Below are positions 9,327 to 17,721 of a stretch of 64,000 nucleotides of DNA, piece by piece (the first letter of the stretch is position 1; every line of letters starts with the position of its first letter). The stretch spans positions 3,121,501 through 3,185,500 of the forward strand of contig NZ_CP157794.1 of NCBI RefSeq assembly GCF_040111675.1, written 5' to 3'. Source of the stretch: Salinarimonas sp. Lineage in GTDB: Bacteria > Pseudomonadota > Alphaproteobacteria > Rhizobiales > Beijerinckiaceae. The notes beneath the pieces were generated by a model, which was not told where the DNA came from, ran no database searches, and was given only the letters and a program-made list of their open reading frames with translations. Both the position numbers and the translations under genes were made by a program.

Positions 9327-10634
9327 TCACGGCCGGGCGGTGGCCTGGGCCGGCAGCCAGGTGGCGATCTCGGGGAAGGCCATCAGCAGCCCCACCGCGA
9401 CCACCATCAGGAGGAAGAACGGCAGGGCCGCGCGGGCGACGTAGAGGATGTCGCGCCCGGTCAGCCCCTGCAGCACGAACAGGTTGAAGCCCACCGGCGG
9501 CGTGATCTGGCTCATCTCGACGACGAGCACGACGTAGATGCCGAACCAGAGCAGGTCGATGCCGGCGGCCTCGACCATCGGCAGGATCACGGCCGTGGTC
9601 AGCACCACGACCGAGATCCCGTCGAGGAAGCAGCCGAGGATGACGAAGAGCACGGTGAGCGCGACGAGGAGCCAGTAGGGCGAGAGGTCGAAGTCGCGGA
9701 TGAGCTGCGCCAGCGTGCGCGGGATGCCGGTATAGCCCATCGCCACCGAGAGAAAGGCGGCGCCGGCGATGATGAAGACGATCATGCACGAGGTGCGCGT
9801 CGCCCCCATCAGGCTCTCGGAGAAGCTCTTCCAGGTGAGCGAGCCGGTCGCGGCGGAGAGCACCAGCGAGCCGAAGACGCCGAAGGCGGCGGCCTCGGTC
9901 GCCGTCGCCCAGCCCTGGTAGATCGAGCCGATGACGAAGCCGATGAGGAGGAGCACCGGGATCAGCCGCCGCGAGGCCTTCACCTTCTCCCAGAAGGTGA
10001 GCTTGAAGTCGTTGGCGGGCACCTTGCCCGGGCGCATCAGGGCCCAGATGCCGGCATAGGTCATGAACAGGCCGGCCACCATCACGCCGGGCAGGATGCC
10101 GGCGATGAAGAGCTGGACGATCGAGACCTCGGCCGAGACGCCGTAGACGATGAGGATGATCGAGGGCGGGATCAGGAGGCCGAGCGTGCCCGAGCCCGCG
10201 AGCGAGCCGATGACGAAGCGCTCGTCGTAGCCCCGTCGAAGCAGCTCGGGGATCGCCATCTTGCCGACCGTCATGGCGGTGGCCGCGGACGAGCCGCTCA
10301 CCGCCGCGAAGACGGCGCAGCCGAGGATGTTGACGTGGATGAGCCGCCCCGGCAGGCGCCCGAGCCAGGGCGCCAGCCCGCGGAACATGTCCTCCGACAG
10401 CTTCGTGCGGAACAGGATCTCGCCCATCCAGACGAAGAGCGGGAGCGAGGCGAGCGTCCAGGTCGCGGTGGCGCCCCAGACGCTGGTCGACATGATCAGC
10501 CCCGGCGGCGCGCTGGAGAACATCTCGAGCGCGACGAGGCCGACGGCGGCGAGCGCCATGGCCACCCAGAAGCCGCCGCCGAGCAGCAGGAACAGGACGC
10601 CGACGAGGACGATCGACTGGATCAGGAGGTCCAT
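9327..10634 (-). CDS. dctM: TRAP transporter large permease (DctM type)
   Basis: Inner-membrane large subunit of a tripartite ATP-independent periplasmic importer, which moves organic acids by secondary transport using a periplasmic binding protein. The 435-residue, strongly hydrophobic protein shows family signatures: about a dozen membrane segments, the AAVSGSSAATAMTVG loop near residue 115, the GTLGLLIPPSIILIVYG stretch near 150, and EMSQITPPVGFNLFVLQG toward the C-terminus. It sits 13 bp behind dctQ and 10 bp ahead of the fused hydantoinase gene. The operon order dctP-dctQ-dctM-hyuAB implies that the import and catabolic steps are co-expressed. Confidence 0.93.
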   Translation of the reverse strand: MDLLIQSIVLVGVLFLLLGGGFWVAMALAAVGLVALEMFSSAPPGLIMSTSVWGATATWTLASLPLFVWMGEILFRTKLSEDMFRGLAPWLGRLPGRLIHVNILGCAVFAAVSGSSAATAMTVGKMAIPELLRRGYDERFVIGSLAGSGTLGLLIPPSIILIVYGVSAEVSIVQLFIAGILPGVMVAGLFMTYAGIWALMRPGKVPANDFKLTFWEKVKASRRLIPVLLLIGFVIGSIYQGWATATEAAAFGVFGSLVLSAATGSLTWKSFSESLMGATRTSCMIVFIIAGAAFLSVAMGYTGIPRTLAQLIRDFDLSPYWLLVALTVLFVILGCFLDGISVVVLTTAVILPMVEAAGIDLLWFGIYVVLVVEMSQITPPVGFNLFVLQGLTGRDILYVARAALPFFLLMVVAVGLLMAFPEIATWLPAQATARP

Positions 10635-10647
10635 GTGCGCGGCGCCC

Positions 10648-11193
10648 CTACACTTCGTCCGCGAAGCGCTCGTCGGCGGCGCCGACCACGTCGCGGCTCT
10701 CCTCGAAGGAGGGCGTCCCGCCCGCGAGGATGTGGAAGAATTCCTCGACGAGCGCGATCGTCAGCATCACGAGGCCGAGCAGCATCGCGCCCTGCGGGAT
10801 CGCGAGCGGGATGGCGAGGAGCCCGTCGGAGACCTCGTTGAAGCGCATCGAATCCGCCACGAGCCGCCACGTGTACCAGGAGAAGTAGCCCATCAGCGCG
10901 ACGCCCAGCGCGACGCCGATCAGGTCGACGACGCGCCGCGCCTTGGCCGGGAGGTAATGCAGGAACAGGGAGACGCGGATATGCGTCCCGGCGCGAAAGG
11001 AATAGGCGAGCGCGAGGAAGCTCGTCGCCGCGAGCAGGAAGGCCGAGGCCTCGTTCACGCCGGGCACGAGCACGTCGAAGAAGCGCCCGACGATCTGGGC
11101 CAGCATCAGGACGGCGATCATCGCGAGCGCGATCGCCGCGAGGACGCCGCAGGCCTTGTAGGCGAGATCGAGCGCCCGGCGGAGCATGCGCAT
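10648..11193 (-). CDS. dctQ: TRAP transporter small permease (DctQ type)
   Basis: Small membrane subunit of the TRAP importer. The 181-residue product has four likely membrane segments (about 15-38, 48-67, 89-110 and 130-152). The first loop carries the family pattern VNEASAFLLAATSFLALAYS, followed by FRAGTHIRVSLF. It pairs with DctM by forming the membrane domain that accepts substrate from DctP. The acidic C-terminal tail is cytoplasmic. The second Met (11187) is an alternative start. It lies 73 bp downstream of dctP. Confidence 0.88.
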   Translation of the reverse strand: MRMLRRALDLAYKACGVLAAIALAMIAVLMLAQIVGRFFDVLVPGVNEASAFLLAATSFLALAYSFRAGTHIRVSLFLHYLPAKARRVVDLIGVALGVALMGYFSWYTWRLVADSMRFNEVSDGLLAIPLAIPQGAMLLGLVMLTIALVEEFFHILAGGTPSFEESRDVVGAADERFADEV

Positions 11194-11266
11194 CAGGGGT
11201 CTCCCCGCGGTAGGAAGCGGGGCGCGCCGGTCGCGGACGAGCGGCGCGCCCCTCGGGAGAGCCCGC

Positions 11267-12244
11267 TCAGAGCGCGTTGTAGGCGTCGACGAGACGCTGG
11301 CCGCGCTCGCCGGCCTTCTCGATCCACTCCTCGGTCATCTGCGCGCCGATGCCCTGAAGCTCGGTCATCAGCGCCTCGCCCGGCGCGGCGACCGTCATGC
11401 CGTTGGCGGCGAGCTCGTCGACCGCGGCCTGGCCCTCCTCGCGCGCCTTCGCCCAGACGCGCTGCTCGGCGTTCTCGGCGGCGGTGAGCACGGCCTCCTG
11501 CACGTCCGGCTCGAGCGCGTCGAAGGCGTCCTTGTTGACGAAGACGAGGTTCTTCGGATGCATGGCGTCGGTCGTGTAGAACACCTCGAGGAAGTCCCAG
11601 GCCTTCACGTCGACGCCGGTCGTCGCCGAGGTCAGCATCGAGCTGACGACGCCGGTCGAGAAGGCCTGCGGCACTTCGGCGTATTGCACCGTCGTCGGCA
11701 CGGCGCCCATCAGCTCGGCGAGGCGCGAGGTCGCCGCGTTGTAGGCGCGGAACTTCACGCCCTCCATCGCGTCGAGGCCCTCGATCTCCTCCTGGTTGTA
11801 GAGCCCCTGCCCCGGCCAGACGCCGGTGAAGAGCGGCATCAGGCCCTCCTCGGCGAGAACCTCCTCGAGGATCGGCTCCTGGGCGAGCCAGAGCTTCTCG
11901 GCGTTGTCGTAGCCCGCGGCGAGAAACGGCACGCCGTCGACCTCGAAGATCGGGTTCTCGTTGCCGTAGGCCGAGAGCAGGATCTCGCCGATCTGCGCCT
12001 GGCCGGTGCGCACCGCGCGCTTGATCTCCGGCATCTTGAACAGCGAGGCGCCGGAGTGGACGGTGATCTCGAGCTTGCCGCCGGAGAGCTCCTTCACCTC
12101 CTCGGCGAAGGCGCGCACGTTCTGGGTCAGGTAATTGCCGTCCGGATAGGGCGTGGGCATGTCCCAGGTGGTCTGGGCGCTCGCCGTGGCGGCGAGGCCG
12201 ACCGAGGCGCCGACGAAGACGACGGACGCGAACAGGTTCTTCAT
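11267..12244 (-). CDS. dctP: TRAP transporter substrate-binding protein (DctP type)
   Basis: Periplasmic receptor of the TRAP importer encoded just downstream. The 325-residue precursor starts MKNLFASVVFVGASVGLAA with cleavage expected after ASA-Q. The mature protein shows the DctP pattern: WDMPTPYPDGNYLTQNVRAF at the start, an Arg-containing region near 150-175 (FRAYNAATSRLAELMGA), and VFVNKDAFDALEPDVQEA. The frame is open upstream to 12859, but that stretch is antisense to another gene; the ATG at 12244 has AAGGGGA 5-6 bp upstream and the signal peptide follows at once. Ligand unknown; the downstream fused hydantoinase suggests an amide, lactam or related acid. Confidence 0.93.
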   Translation of the reverse strand: MKNLFASVVFVGASVGLAATASAQTTWDMPTPYPDGNYLTQNVRAFAEEVKELSGGKLEITVHSGASLFKMPEIKRAVRTGQAQIGEILLSAYGNENPIFEVDGVPFLAAGYDNAEKLWLAQEPILEEVLAEEGLMPLFTGVWPGQGLYNQEEIEGLDAMEGVKFRAYNAATSRLAELMGAVPTTVQYAEVPQAFSTGVVSSMLTSATTGVDVKAWDFLEVFYTTDAMHPKNLVFVNKDAFDALEPDVQEAVLTAAENAEQRVWAKAREEGQAAVDELAANGMTVAAPGEALMTELQGIGAQMTEEWIEKAGERGQRLVDAYNAL

Positions 12245-12411
12245 TGTCGTTCCCCTTTTTGTCCCCCGGGCGGCCTCGCGGCCGCCCTTCTCTGGATGGG
12301 GCGGCGTCTTCCGCGCGCCGCTCCCGGTGACGGTCAGCGTGTCCGGGCCTTTCCCGAGGGTCAAGCCCAAGACTCGCCCAAGGCGCGCCCAAGACGCGCG
12401 CATCGCTGCGC

Positions 12412-13005
12412 TCATCCCGCCGCCGAGCCGAGCAGCGCGGCGCGGAAGCGCGAGCGCAGGTGGTGGCCGTCGCGCGAGGGCATCACGCGCGGGCGCTCGG
12501 CGGCGTCGATGCCGAAGCTGCCGAGGATCGGCCCCGGCGCCTCCCGCAGCCAGGCGCGCGCCGCCGCGGCGTCGAGCGGGGCGGCGAAGCCGCGCGCCTC
12601 GGCGAATCCGCAGGCCCGCGCCACGGCGGGCACGTCGACGCCGAGCCCGGTATGGCTCGGCTGGCCGCCGGTCTCGCCGTAGCGGGCATTGTCGAGGACG
12701 GCGACGGCGAGATTCACGGGCTTCTGCACGCCGATGGTGGCCAGCGCGCCGAGCGCCATCAGGAGCTCGCCGTCGCCGGCGAAGACGAGGACGCGGTTCT
12801 CCGGCCGCGCCAGCGCGAGGCCGAGCCCGACCGTCGCGGCGCTGCCCATGGCGCCCCAAAGATAGAAGTTCAGCGGATGGTCGCCCGCAGCGGCGACGTC
12901 GTAGGTCGGCGAGCCGAGGCTCGTCACGACGAGGAGATCGTCCGGCCGATCCGCGAGGAGATCGGCGACGAGGGCGCGGCGGTCGAGGCGGAAATCTTCG
13001 TCCAT
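12412..13005 (-). CDS. Thiamine-diphosphate-dependent decarboxylase, beta (C-terminal-type) subunit
   Basis: Half of a two-subunit ThDP enzyme resembling sulfopyruvate decarboxylase beta (ComE) or the C-terminal half of phosphonopyruvate decarboxylase. About 197 residues carry the ThDP/Mg2+ motif: GDGELLMALG near residue 75, then LDNARYGETGGQPSHTG about 30 residues later. ATG 13005 is preferred because GAGGAG lies 11 bp upstream. An in-frame GTG at 13014 would add three residues but leaves only 2 bp to that site. It follows the alpha subunit gene closely. The pair likely decarboxylates a 2-oxo acid; whether the substrate is sulfopyruvate, phosphonopyruvate or another compound cannot be told. 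Confidence 0.8.
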   Translation of the reverse strand: MDEDFRLDRRALVADLLADRPDDLLVVTSLGSPTYDVAAAGDHPLNFYLWGAMGSAATVGLGLALARPENRVLVFAGDGELLMALGALATIGVQKPVNLAVAVLDNARYGETGGQPSHTGLGVDVPAVARACGFAEARGFAAPLDAAAARAWLREAPGPILGSFGIDAAERPRVMPSRDGHHLRSRFRAALLGSAAG

Positions 13006-13020
13006 CGTCTGCACCGCTCC

Positions 13021-13560
13021 TCAGAAGGCCTTGGAACCGATGAGCTTCTGCGAAAGCAGAAGTGCCGTCGACGTGCCGCCGTCATAGGTCATCGACGCCG
13101 CGGCGCGGATGGCGGGACCGATGTCGGCGGGTGCATCGACGCGGTGCACGACGAAGCCGCCGAGCCGCAGCGTCTCCGCCGTGGCCTGCCCCATCGGCAC
13201 CTGCCAGGGATTGAACTCGCCCCATTCGCCCCGCATCGTGACGAGGATCAGCACGGGGAAGCCGCAATTCCTCACGAGCGAGAAGGTGTTGAGGCAGTTT
13301 CCGACCCCGCTCGACTGCATCAGCAGCGCGCCGCGCTCCCCGCCGAGATGCGCGCCGGCGATCACGCCGACGCCCTCCTCCTCCGTGGTGAGCGGGATCG
13401 CGGTGATCGCGGGGTCGGCGTGGCAGGCCGTGATCAGGCTCGCATGGCCGGCGTCCGGCACGTAGGCGACCTGCCGCACGCGGAAGGCGCCGAACGCCTC
13501 GTGGATCTCGCGGCGCCAGTCCCCCGGCGCGAAGAGGCCTTCCGTCACGCGCTCGTCCAA
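13021..13560 (-). CDS. Thiamine-diphosphate-dependent decarboxylase, alpha (N-terminal-type) subunit
   Basis: N-terminal (PYR) domain partner of the preceding ThDP subunit, similar in layout to sulfopyruvate decarboxylase alpha (ComD). The 179 residues contain the catalytic-Glu stretch TTEEEGVGVIAGAHLGG near residue 60, SSGVGNCLNTFSLVRNCGFPVL near 84-105, and RGEWGEFNPWQ. Start is TTG at 13560 with AAGGAGG about 9 bp upstream. The pair is 168 bp upstream of the TRAP binding-protein gene, same strand, so it may belong to the TRAP-hydantoinase transcript. Family members also act on phosphonopyruvate as one chain; here the chain is split. Confidence 0.8.
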   Translation of the reverse strand: MDERVTEGLFAPGDWRREIHEAFGAFRVRQVAYVPDAGHASLITACHADPAITAIPLTTEEEGVGVIAGAHLGGERGALLMQSSGVGNCLNTFSLVRNCGFPVLILVTMRGEWGEFNPWQVPMGQATAETLRLGGFVVHRVDAPADIGPAIRAAASMTYDGGTSTALLLSQKLIGSKAF

Positions 13561-13665
13561 GCTCCGTCCCCTCCTTCGTCAGGAGGAGAGTAGAGCGCGA
13601 AAGGTACGGCGCGCCAAACCCGGAAAACCCGCCAGACCCGTCTGGGCAGGAGCGCGGGGGGCGCC

Positions 13666-14766
13666 TCACGCGGCGGCGCGGGCGTCCTCGCCGCGGGCGT
13701 AGGCGCGGCCGAAGCGGTTCTCCAGGAAGTCCGCGAGGCGCACGTCCTCCTGGCGCACGAAGCCGGCCTGCTTCAGGCGCCCCTCGGCGAGGAGGTCGAG
13801 CACGGCGCAGACGCCCGACGCCGTGGTGATCTGGATCGCGGAGCGCACGTGGCCGTTCACGCGCTCGGCGTAGATCTTCTTGGCGAAGGTCTCCTGGGTG
13901 AGGAGCCCCTCCTTGCGCCCCGACACCGTGACGAAGACGATGACGACGTCCTGCATCGTGGTCGGCACGGACTGCTCGAGAATGTCCTTGAGCACCTCGC
14001 GGCGCTCGCGCAGGCGCAGGTCGTCGAGGAGCGCCTTCATGATGGCGCGGTGCCCGGGATAGCGGATCGAGCGGTAGTTGAGCGCGCGCACCCGCCCCTG
14101 GTAGGTCTCGCACAGCGTGCCGAGGCCGCCCGAGGTGTTGAACGCCTCGTAGCGCACGCCGTCCAGCGAGAATTCCTCGCGCTCCTCGAGCGCCGCCGCC
14201 TGGACGAGCCGGCCGTCGCGGATCGCCTCGCAGGGCTCGATGTACTCGTTGATCACCCCGTCGGTCGACCAGGTGAGATTGTAGTTGAGCGCGTTGGTCG
14301 GGAATTGCGGCAGCGCGCCGACCCGCAGCTTCACCTCGTCGAGGCTCTCGAAGCCGGAAGCGAGATCGTGCGCGACGATGGAGACGAAGCCCGGCGCGAG
14401 GCCGCATTGCGGGATGAAGGCGGTGGCCGCGCCGTCCGCGAGCTGCTTCACGCGCCGCGTCGTCGCGACGTCCTCGGTGAGGTCGAGATAGTGCACGCCG
14501 GCCGCGGCCGCGGCCTCGGCGACGGCGCCTGTCAGGTGGAAGGGCGCCGCCGAGATCACGGCGAAGCGGCCCGCGAGGAGGTCGCCGAGCGCCGCCGCAT
14601 CGCCGATGTCGGCGCGCGCGGCCTCGACGGGGGAGCCCTGCACGGCCCGGGCGAGCGCCGTCTCGTCGCGGTCGGCGAGGGTGACGCGGTAGTCTCCGGT
14701 CTCGGCCAGCATGCGGGCGACGATGCGGCCGATCTTGCCGGCGCCGACGACGACGATGTCCTTCAT
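13666..14766 (-). CDS. Saccharopine dehydrogenase-like NAD(P)-dependent enzyme
   Basis: Rossmann-fold oxidoreductase of the saccharopine dehydrogenase / lysine-ketoglutarate reductase family. The 366-residue product opens with VVVGAGKIGRIVARMLAETGDY, the dinucleotide-binding loop, followed by acidic LADRDE. The catalytic domain includes the ECG-like region FIPQCGLAPGFVSIVAHDLA near 115-135 and NYNLTWSTDGVINEYIEPCE. Length and layout fit bacterial L-lysine dehydrogenase or Lys9-type enzymes; direction and exact substrate are open. It is divergent from an Lrp-type regulator (14878) followed by an aminotransferase, so a role in lysine or other amino acid turnover under Lrp control is a fair inference. 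Confidence 0.8.
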   Translation of the reverse strand: MKDIVVVGAGKIGRIVARMLAETGDYRVTLADRDETALARAVQGSPVEAARADIGDAAALGDLLAGRFAVISAAPFHLTGAVAEAAAAAGVHYLDLTEDVATTRRVKQLADGAATAFIPQCGLAPGFVSIVAHDLASGFESLDEVKLRVGALPQFPTNALNYNLTWSTDGVINEYIEPCEAIRDGRLVQAAALEEREEFSLDGVRYEAFNTSGGLGTLCETYQGRVRALNYRSIRYPGHRAIMKALLDDLRLRERREVLKDILEQSVPTTMQDVVIVFVTVSGRKEGLLTQETFAKKIYAERVNGHVRSAIQITTASGVCAVLDLLAEGRLKQAGFVRQEDVRLADFLENRFGRAYARGEDARAAA

Positions 14767-14805
14767 GGGCTCTTCCTCGCGGGGGCTGTTCCTGGGACGG
14801 GAAGT

Positions 14806-14842
14806 CTACGCTTCCGCGCTTCCGGAAACGACGCTACGCTTC
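14806..14842. promoter_or_regulatory. Candidate regulator site between divergent dehydrogenase and Lrp genes
   Basis: The 111-bp divergent spacer holds a 9-bp direct repeat CTACGCTTC (14806-14814 and 14834-14842, 28 bp apart) flanking the 8-bp palindrome TTCCGGAA (14820-14827). Lrp/AsnC proteins commonly bind such repeated sites next to their own gene. The pattern is seen directly; binding is inference. Confidence 0.35.
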
Positions 14843-14877
14843 GCGCGCTCCGCAGCCCCCGATATGGCGATCCGACG

Positions 14878-15324
14878 ATGCCGATCGACGATTCGACGAC
14901 GACCGAGAAGGACCGCGCCCTCATCGCCCTGCTGCGCGAGAACGCCCGCGCGCCCGTCGCCGAGATCGCGCGGCGGCTCGGGGTCTCCCGCACCACCGCG
15001 CAGAGCCGCATCGAGCGTCTGGAGCGCGCGGGCATCGTCGTCGGCTACACCGCCCGCCTCGCGGCGGATTACGAGGCCGGCCTCGTGCGCGCCCACGTGA
15101 TGATCGTCGCGAGCCCCAAGGCCGCGCCGGCGGTGACGAAGGCGCTCGCCGCCATGCCGGAATTGCGCCGCCTGCTCTCGGTCTCCGGCGCCTTCGACAT
15201 GATCGCCGAGGTGGCCGCCGCGAGCGTCGCCGATCTCGACGCGGTGATCGACCGGATCGGGGCGCTGGAGGGCGTCGAGCGGACGCAGACGTCGGTGGTG
15301 CTGTCCACGCGCTTCGAGCGGTGA
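14878..15324 (+). CDS. Lrp/AsnC family transcriptional regulator
   Basis: Leucine-responsive-type DNA-binding regulator of 148 residues, the usual family length. An N-terminal helix-turn-helix (about 10-55) contains NARAPVAEIARRLGVSRTTAQSRI-type sequence, and the C-terminal RAM ligand-binding domain (about 68-145) ends in the expected GVERTQTSVVLSTRF. The frame is open far upstream, but ATG 14878 directly precedes the domain and no other Met lies nearby. It is divergent from the saccharopine-dehydrogenase-like gene (111 bp) and 63 bp upstream of an aminotransferase, so these are its likely targets, with an amino acid as effector. Confidence 0.9.
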   Translation: MPIDDSTTTEKDRALIALLRENARAPVAEIARRLGVSRTTAQSRIERLERAGIVVGYTARLAADYEAGLVRAHVMIVASPKAAPAVTKALAAMPELRRLLSVSGAFDMIAEVAAASVADLDAVIDRIGALEGVERTQTSVVLSTRFER

Positions 15325-15387
15325 GGGCCTATCGCGCAGCGGGGGCCTCCGCGTAAGCTCGCGCGCCACGCAAGGACCCGAGCCCGC

Positions 15388-16551
15388 ATGCCGCCCCGCC
15401 TGAACCCCAACGTCGCCGCCCTCCAGGCCCCGCCGATCCCCGCCGCGCAGGCCTGGGCGCGCGCCTACGACGGCAAGCGCGGCCCGCTGATCGACCTCTC
15501 CCAGGCCGCCCCCGGCGGCGCGCCGCATCCGGCGCTGCTCGAGCGGCTGGCGCAGGCGGCGGGCTCGGCGGAGGCCGCGCGCTACGGGCCGATCCTCGGC
15601 GACGAGGCCCTGCGCGCCGCGCTCGCCGCGGACGTGTCGGAGCTCTACGGCGGACGGGTCGGGCCAAGCGAGGTCGCGATCACGGCGGGCTGCAACGCGG
15701 CCTTCGTCGCGGCCATGCTGCTCGCGGCGGCGCCGGGGGAGGCGGTGATGCTGCCGACGCCGTGGTATTTCAACCACGAGATGGCGCTGACCATGCTCGG
15801 CGTCGCGGCGCGCCCCCTCCCCTGCCGCGCCGAGGACGGCTTCGTCCCGCGCGCAGAGGACGCCGAGGCGCTCCTCGACGAGACGGTGCGCGCCATCGTG
15901 CTGGTGACGCCCAACAACCCCACCGGCGCGACCTACCCGCCCGAGACGATCGCCGCCTTCGCCGATCTCGCCCGCCGGCGCGGGCTCTGGCTCGTCCTCG
16001 ACGAGACCTATCGCGACTTCCTCCCCGACGGCGCCGGCGCGCCGCACGGGCTCTTCGCGGGCGACGCCTGGCGGGACAACGTCGTCCAGCTCTACTCCTT
16101 CTCGAAGAGCTACGCCGTCCCCGGCCATCGGCTCGGCGCGCTCGTCGGCGGCGAGGCCGTGATCGCCGAGGTGGCGAAGCTGCTCGACACGATCCAGATC
16201 TGCCCGGCCCGCGCCGGCCAGGCGGCCGTCGCCTGGGCGATCGAGGGCCTGCGCGACTGGCGCACCGCCGCCCGCGACACGCTCGCGGACCGCGCCCGCG
16301 CCTTCGCCGACGCGCTCGCGCCGCTGCCGGGCTGGGAGATCTCCTCGATCGGGCCCTATTTCGCCTATGTCCGCCACCCCTTCGCCGGCGCGCCCGCCGT
16401 CGAGGCGGCGCAGCGCATCGCGGCGGAGCGTGGCGTGCTGATGCTGCCGGGCAGCTTCTTCGGGCCGGGCCAGGAGACGCATCTGCGCGTCGCCTTCGCC
16501 AATGCGGGGGTGGAGCGGCTCGCGGAGCTGGGCGACCGGCTGACGGTTTAG
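15388..16551 (+). CDS. PLP-dependent aminotransferase, class I/II
   Basis: Fold-type I pyridoxal-phosphate aminotransferase, 387 residues. Motifs in order: the substrate/PLP region around DLSQAAPGGAPHP, GCNAAFVAAMLLAA (PLP phosphate loop, about 98-112), LVTPNNPTGATYPPE with the conserved Asn near 174, VLDETYRDF with the PLP-pyridine Asp near 207, SFSKSYAVPGHRLGA with the Schiff-base Lys near 233, and a C-terminal Arg (HLRVAFAN). It is co-directional with the Lrp regulator upstream. The amino donor is unknown; the locus suggests amino acid catabolism together with the divergent dehydrogenase. Confidence 0.9.
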   Translation: MPPRLNPNVAALQAPPIPAAQAWARAYDGKRGPLIDLSQAAPGGAPHPALLERLAQAAGSAEAARYGPILGDEALRAALAADVSELYGGRVGPSEVAITAGCNAAFVAAMLLAAAPGEAVMLPTPWYFNHEMALTMLGVAARPLPCRAEDGFVPRAEDAEALLDETVRAIVLVTPNNPTGATYPPETIAAFADLARRRGLWLVLDETYRDFLPDGAGAPHGLFAGDAWRDNVVQLYSFSKSYAVPGHRLGALVGGEAVIAEVAKLLDTIQICPARAGQAAVAWAIEGLRDWRTAARDTLADRARAFADALAPLPGWEISSIGPYFAYVRHPFAGAPAVEAAQRIAAERGVLMLPGSFFGPGQETHLRVAFANAGVERLAELGDRLTV

Positions 16552-16626
16552 GCCCCGGTTTGTTCTTGCCGGTCGCGCGAGGGTGTGTTAATCATCCGAC
16601 GCAAAGGAAGATTGCCGGGGGTGGCG

Positions 16627-17619
16627 ATGCGGGTCCTGGAGCAGACGCTGAGATGGGTGACGGCCGTCGGCGTGCCGCTCCTCATCACGCTCATCGTCCC
16701 GTTCGGGTTCGCCATGTCCCGCGACATCGGGGAGATCAAGGGGGAACTGCTTCGGATCAACGCCCATCTGGAGCGGCTGGAGCAGCGCGCCGACCGCACC
16801 GACGCCGCGAACGGCGAGCGCTTCGACGGATTGGACGCGCGCTTCGACGACGTGGACGCGCGCTTCGACGACGTGGACGCGCGCTTCGACGACGTGGACG
16901 CGCGCTTCGACGACGTGGACGCGCGCTTCGATGGCGTGGACGCGCGCTTCGAGGGCGTGGACGCGCGCTTCGACGGCGTGGCGCTGTCGGAGGAGATGGA
17001 CGCCCGGTTCGACGAGATCGACGCCCGGTTCGACGGGGTGGCGCGGTCCGACGAGGTGGACGCCCGGTTCGTGGGCGTCGGCGCCGACTTCGACGCCCTG
17101 CGCTCGTGGACAGAGGCTCGCCTGGACGAGCGCTTCGCCGCGGCCGAGGCGCATCTGAACAACCGCTTCACCGCGGCCGAGGCGCGGTCGGGCGACCGGT
17201 TCGCCGAGACCGGCAGGCGACTGGAGCGGCTCGAGGCGGCCGGGGCCGCGCGTGACGAGCGGCTCGACGCGTTCGCCGTCGAGCTCGCCCGCACCAACGA
17301 GCGGCTCTCCGCCATCGACGAGGTGGTGCGCGACAATCGCGCGCTGCTGCTGCGCCGGGGCGAGCAGATCGACGAGATCGCCCGCGGGCTGGAGCGGACC
17401 GAGACCGATCCCGCGATCGTCCTCTCCCGCATCGGCGTCCCCATCGACGCCGACGTCGCGGCCTTCTGGATCGGCGGGCGCGTCGTCTCGATCCCGCGCA
17501 CGGAGGCGGCGCAGCAGGCGCTCGTGGAGGCGGGCTTCGAGCGCGTGCCGGTCTCGCCGGCCATCATCGGCTACGTCGCGCCGCACACCGGAGCGACGCC
17601 GCGCGCGCCGGACCCATGA
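16627..17619 (+). CDS. Membrane-anchored coiled-coil protein with heptad repeats
   Basis: Not a family I can name. From ATG 16627 the product is 330 residues: one N-terminal membrane segment (about 11-34, WVTAVGVPLLITLIVPFGFA), then a long Arg/Asp/Glu-rich helical region. Its core is seven near-identical heptads of the type DARFDDV (DNA repeat 16832-16978), followed by less regular continuations to about residue 230, typical of a coiled-coil rod. The C-terminal 75 residues (from ETDPAIVLSRIGVP) form a separate small domain. Earlier in-frame GTG codons (16585, 16621) are possible starts. It would project a rod from the inner membrane. Co-directional with alaS but 183 bp upstream. Confidence 0.75.
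   Translation: MRVLEQTLRWVTAVGVPLLITLIVPFGFAMSRDIGEIKGELLRINAHLERLEQRADRTDAANGERFDGLDARFDDVDARFDDVDARFDDVDARFDDVDARFDGVDARFEGVDARFDGVALSEEMDARFDEIDARFDGVARSDEVDARFVGVGADFDALRSWTEARLDERFAAAEAHLNNRFTAAEARSGDRFAETGRRLERLEAAGAARDERLDAFAVELARTNERLSAIDEVVRDNRALLLRRGEQIDEIARGLERTETDPAIVLSRIGVPIDADVAAFWIGGRVVSIPRTEAAQQALVEAGFERVPVSPAIIGYVAPHTGATPRAPDP
16832..16978 (+). repeat. Tandem 21-bp coding repeat (7 units)
   Basis: Seven consecutive 21-bp units of the form TGGACGCGCGCTTCGACGACG. The first four are almost identical in DNA; the last three differ at one to three bases (GATGGC, GAGGGC, GACGGC). Each unit encodes one heptad of the coiled-coil protein. Near-identity at DNA level implies recent slippage or unequal crossing-over, so copy number may vary between strains. 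Confidence 0.9.
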
Positions 17620-17721
17620 TGCGCAGCGTCGCTCCCGTGGCGGCGCGAAGACGAGCGAGCGCAGACAGGCGACCCGGGAGCGCGGCGATCCCGACCAAGC
17701 TGCGCGCACGCGCCCTTTCCC

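Noticed and set aside
5381..9487. A 1368-codon plus-strand frame across the fused hydantoinase gene
   Set aside because: It is antisense to a clear gene, is dominated by Arg, Ala, Gly and Asp/Glu, and shows no domain; high GC third positions open such mirror frames.
16832..16978. Repeat array considered as CRISPR
   Set aside because: Units are contiguous 21-mers without spacers and lie in frame inside a coiled-coil gene.
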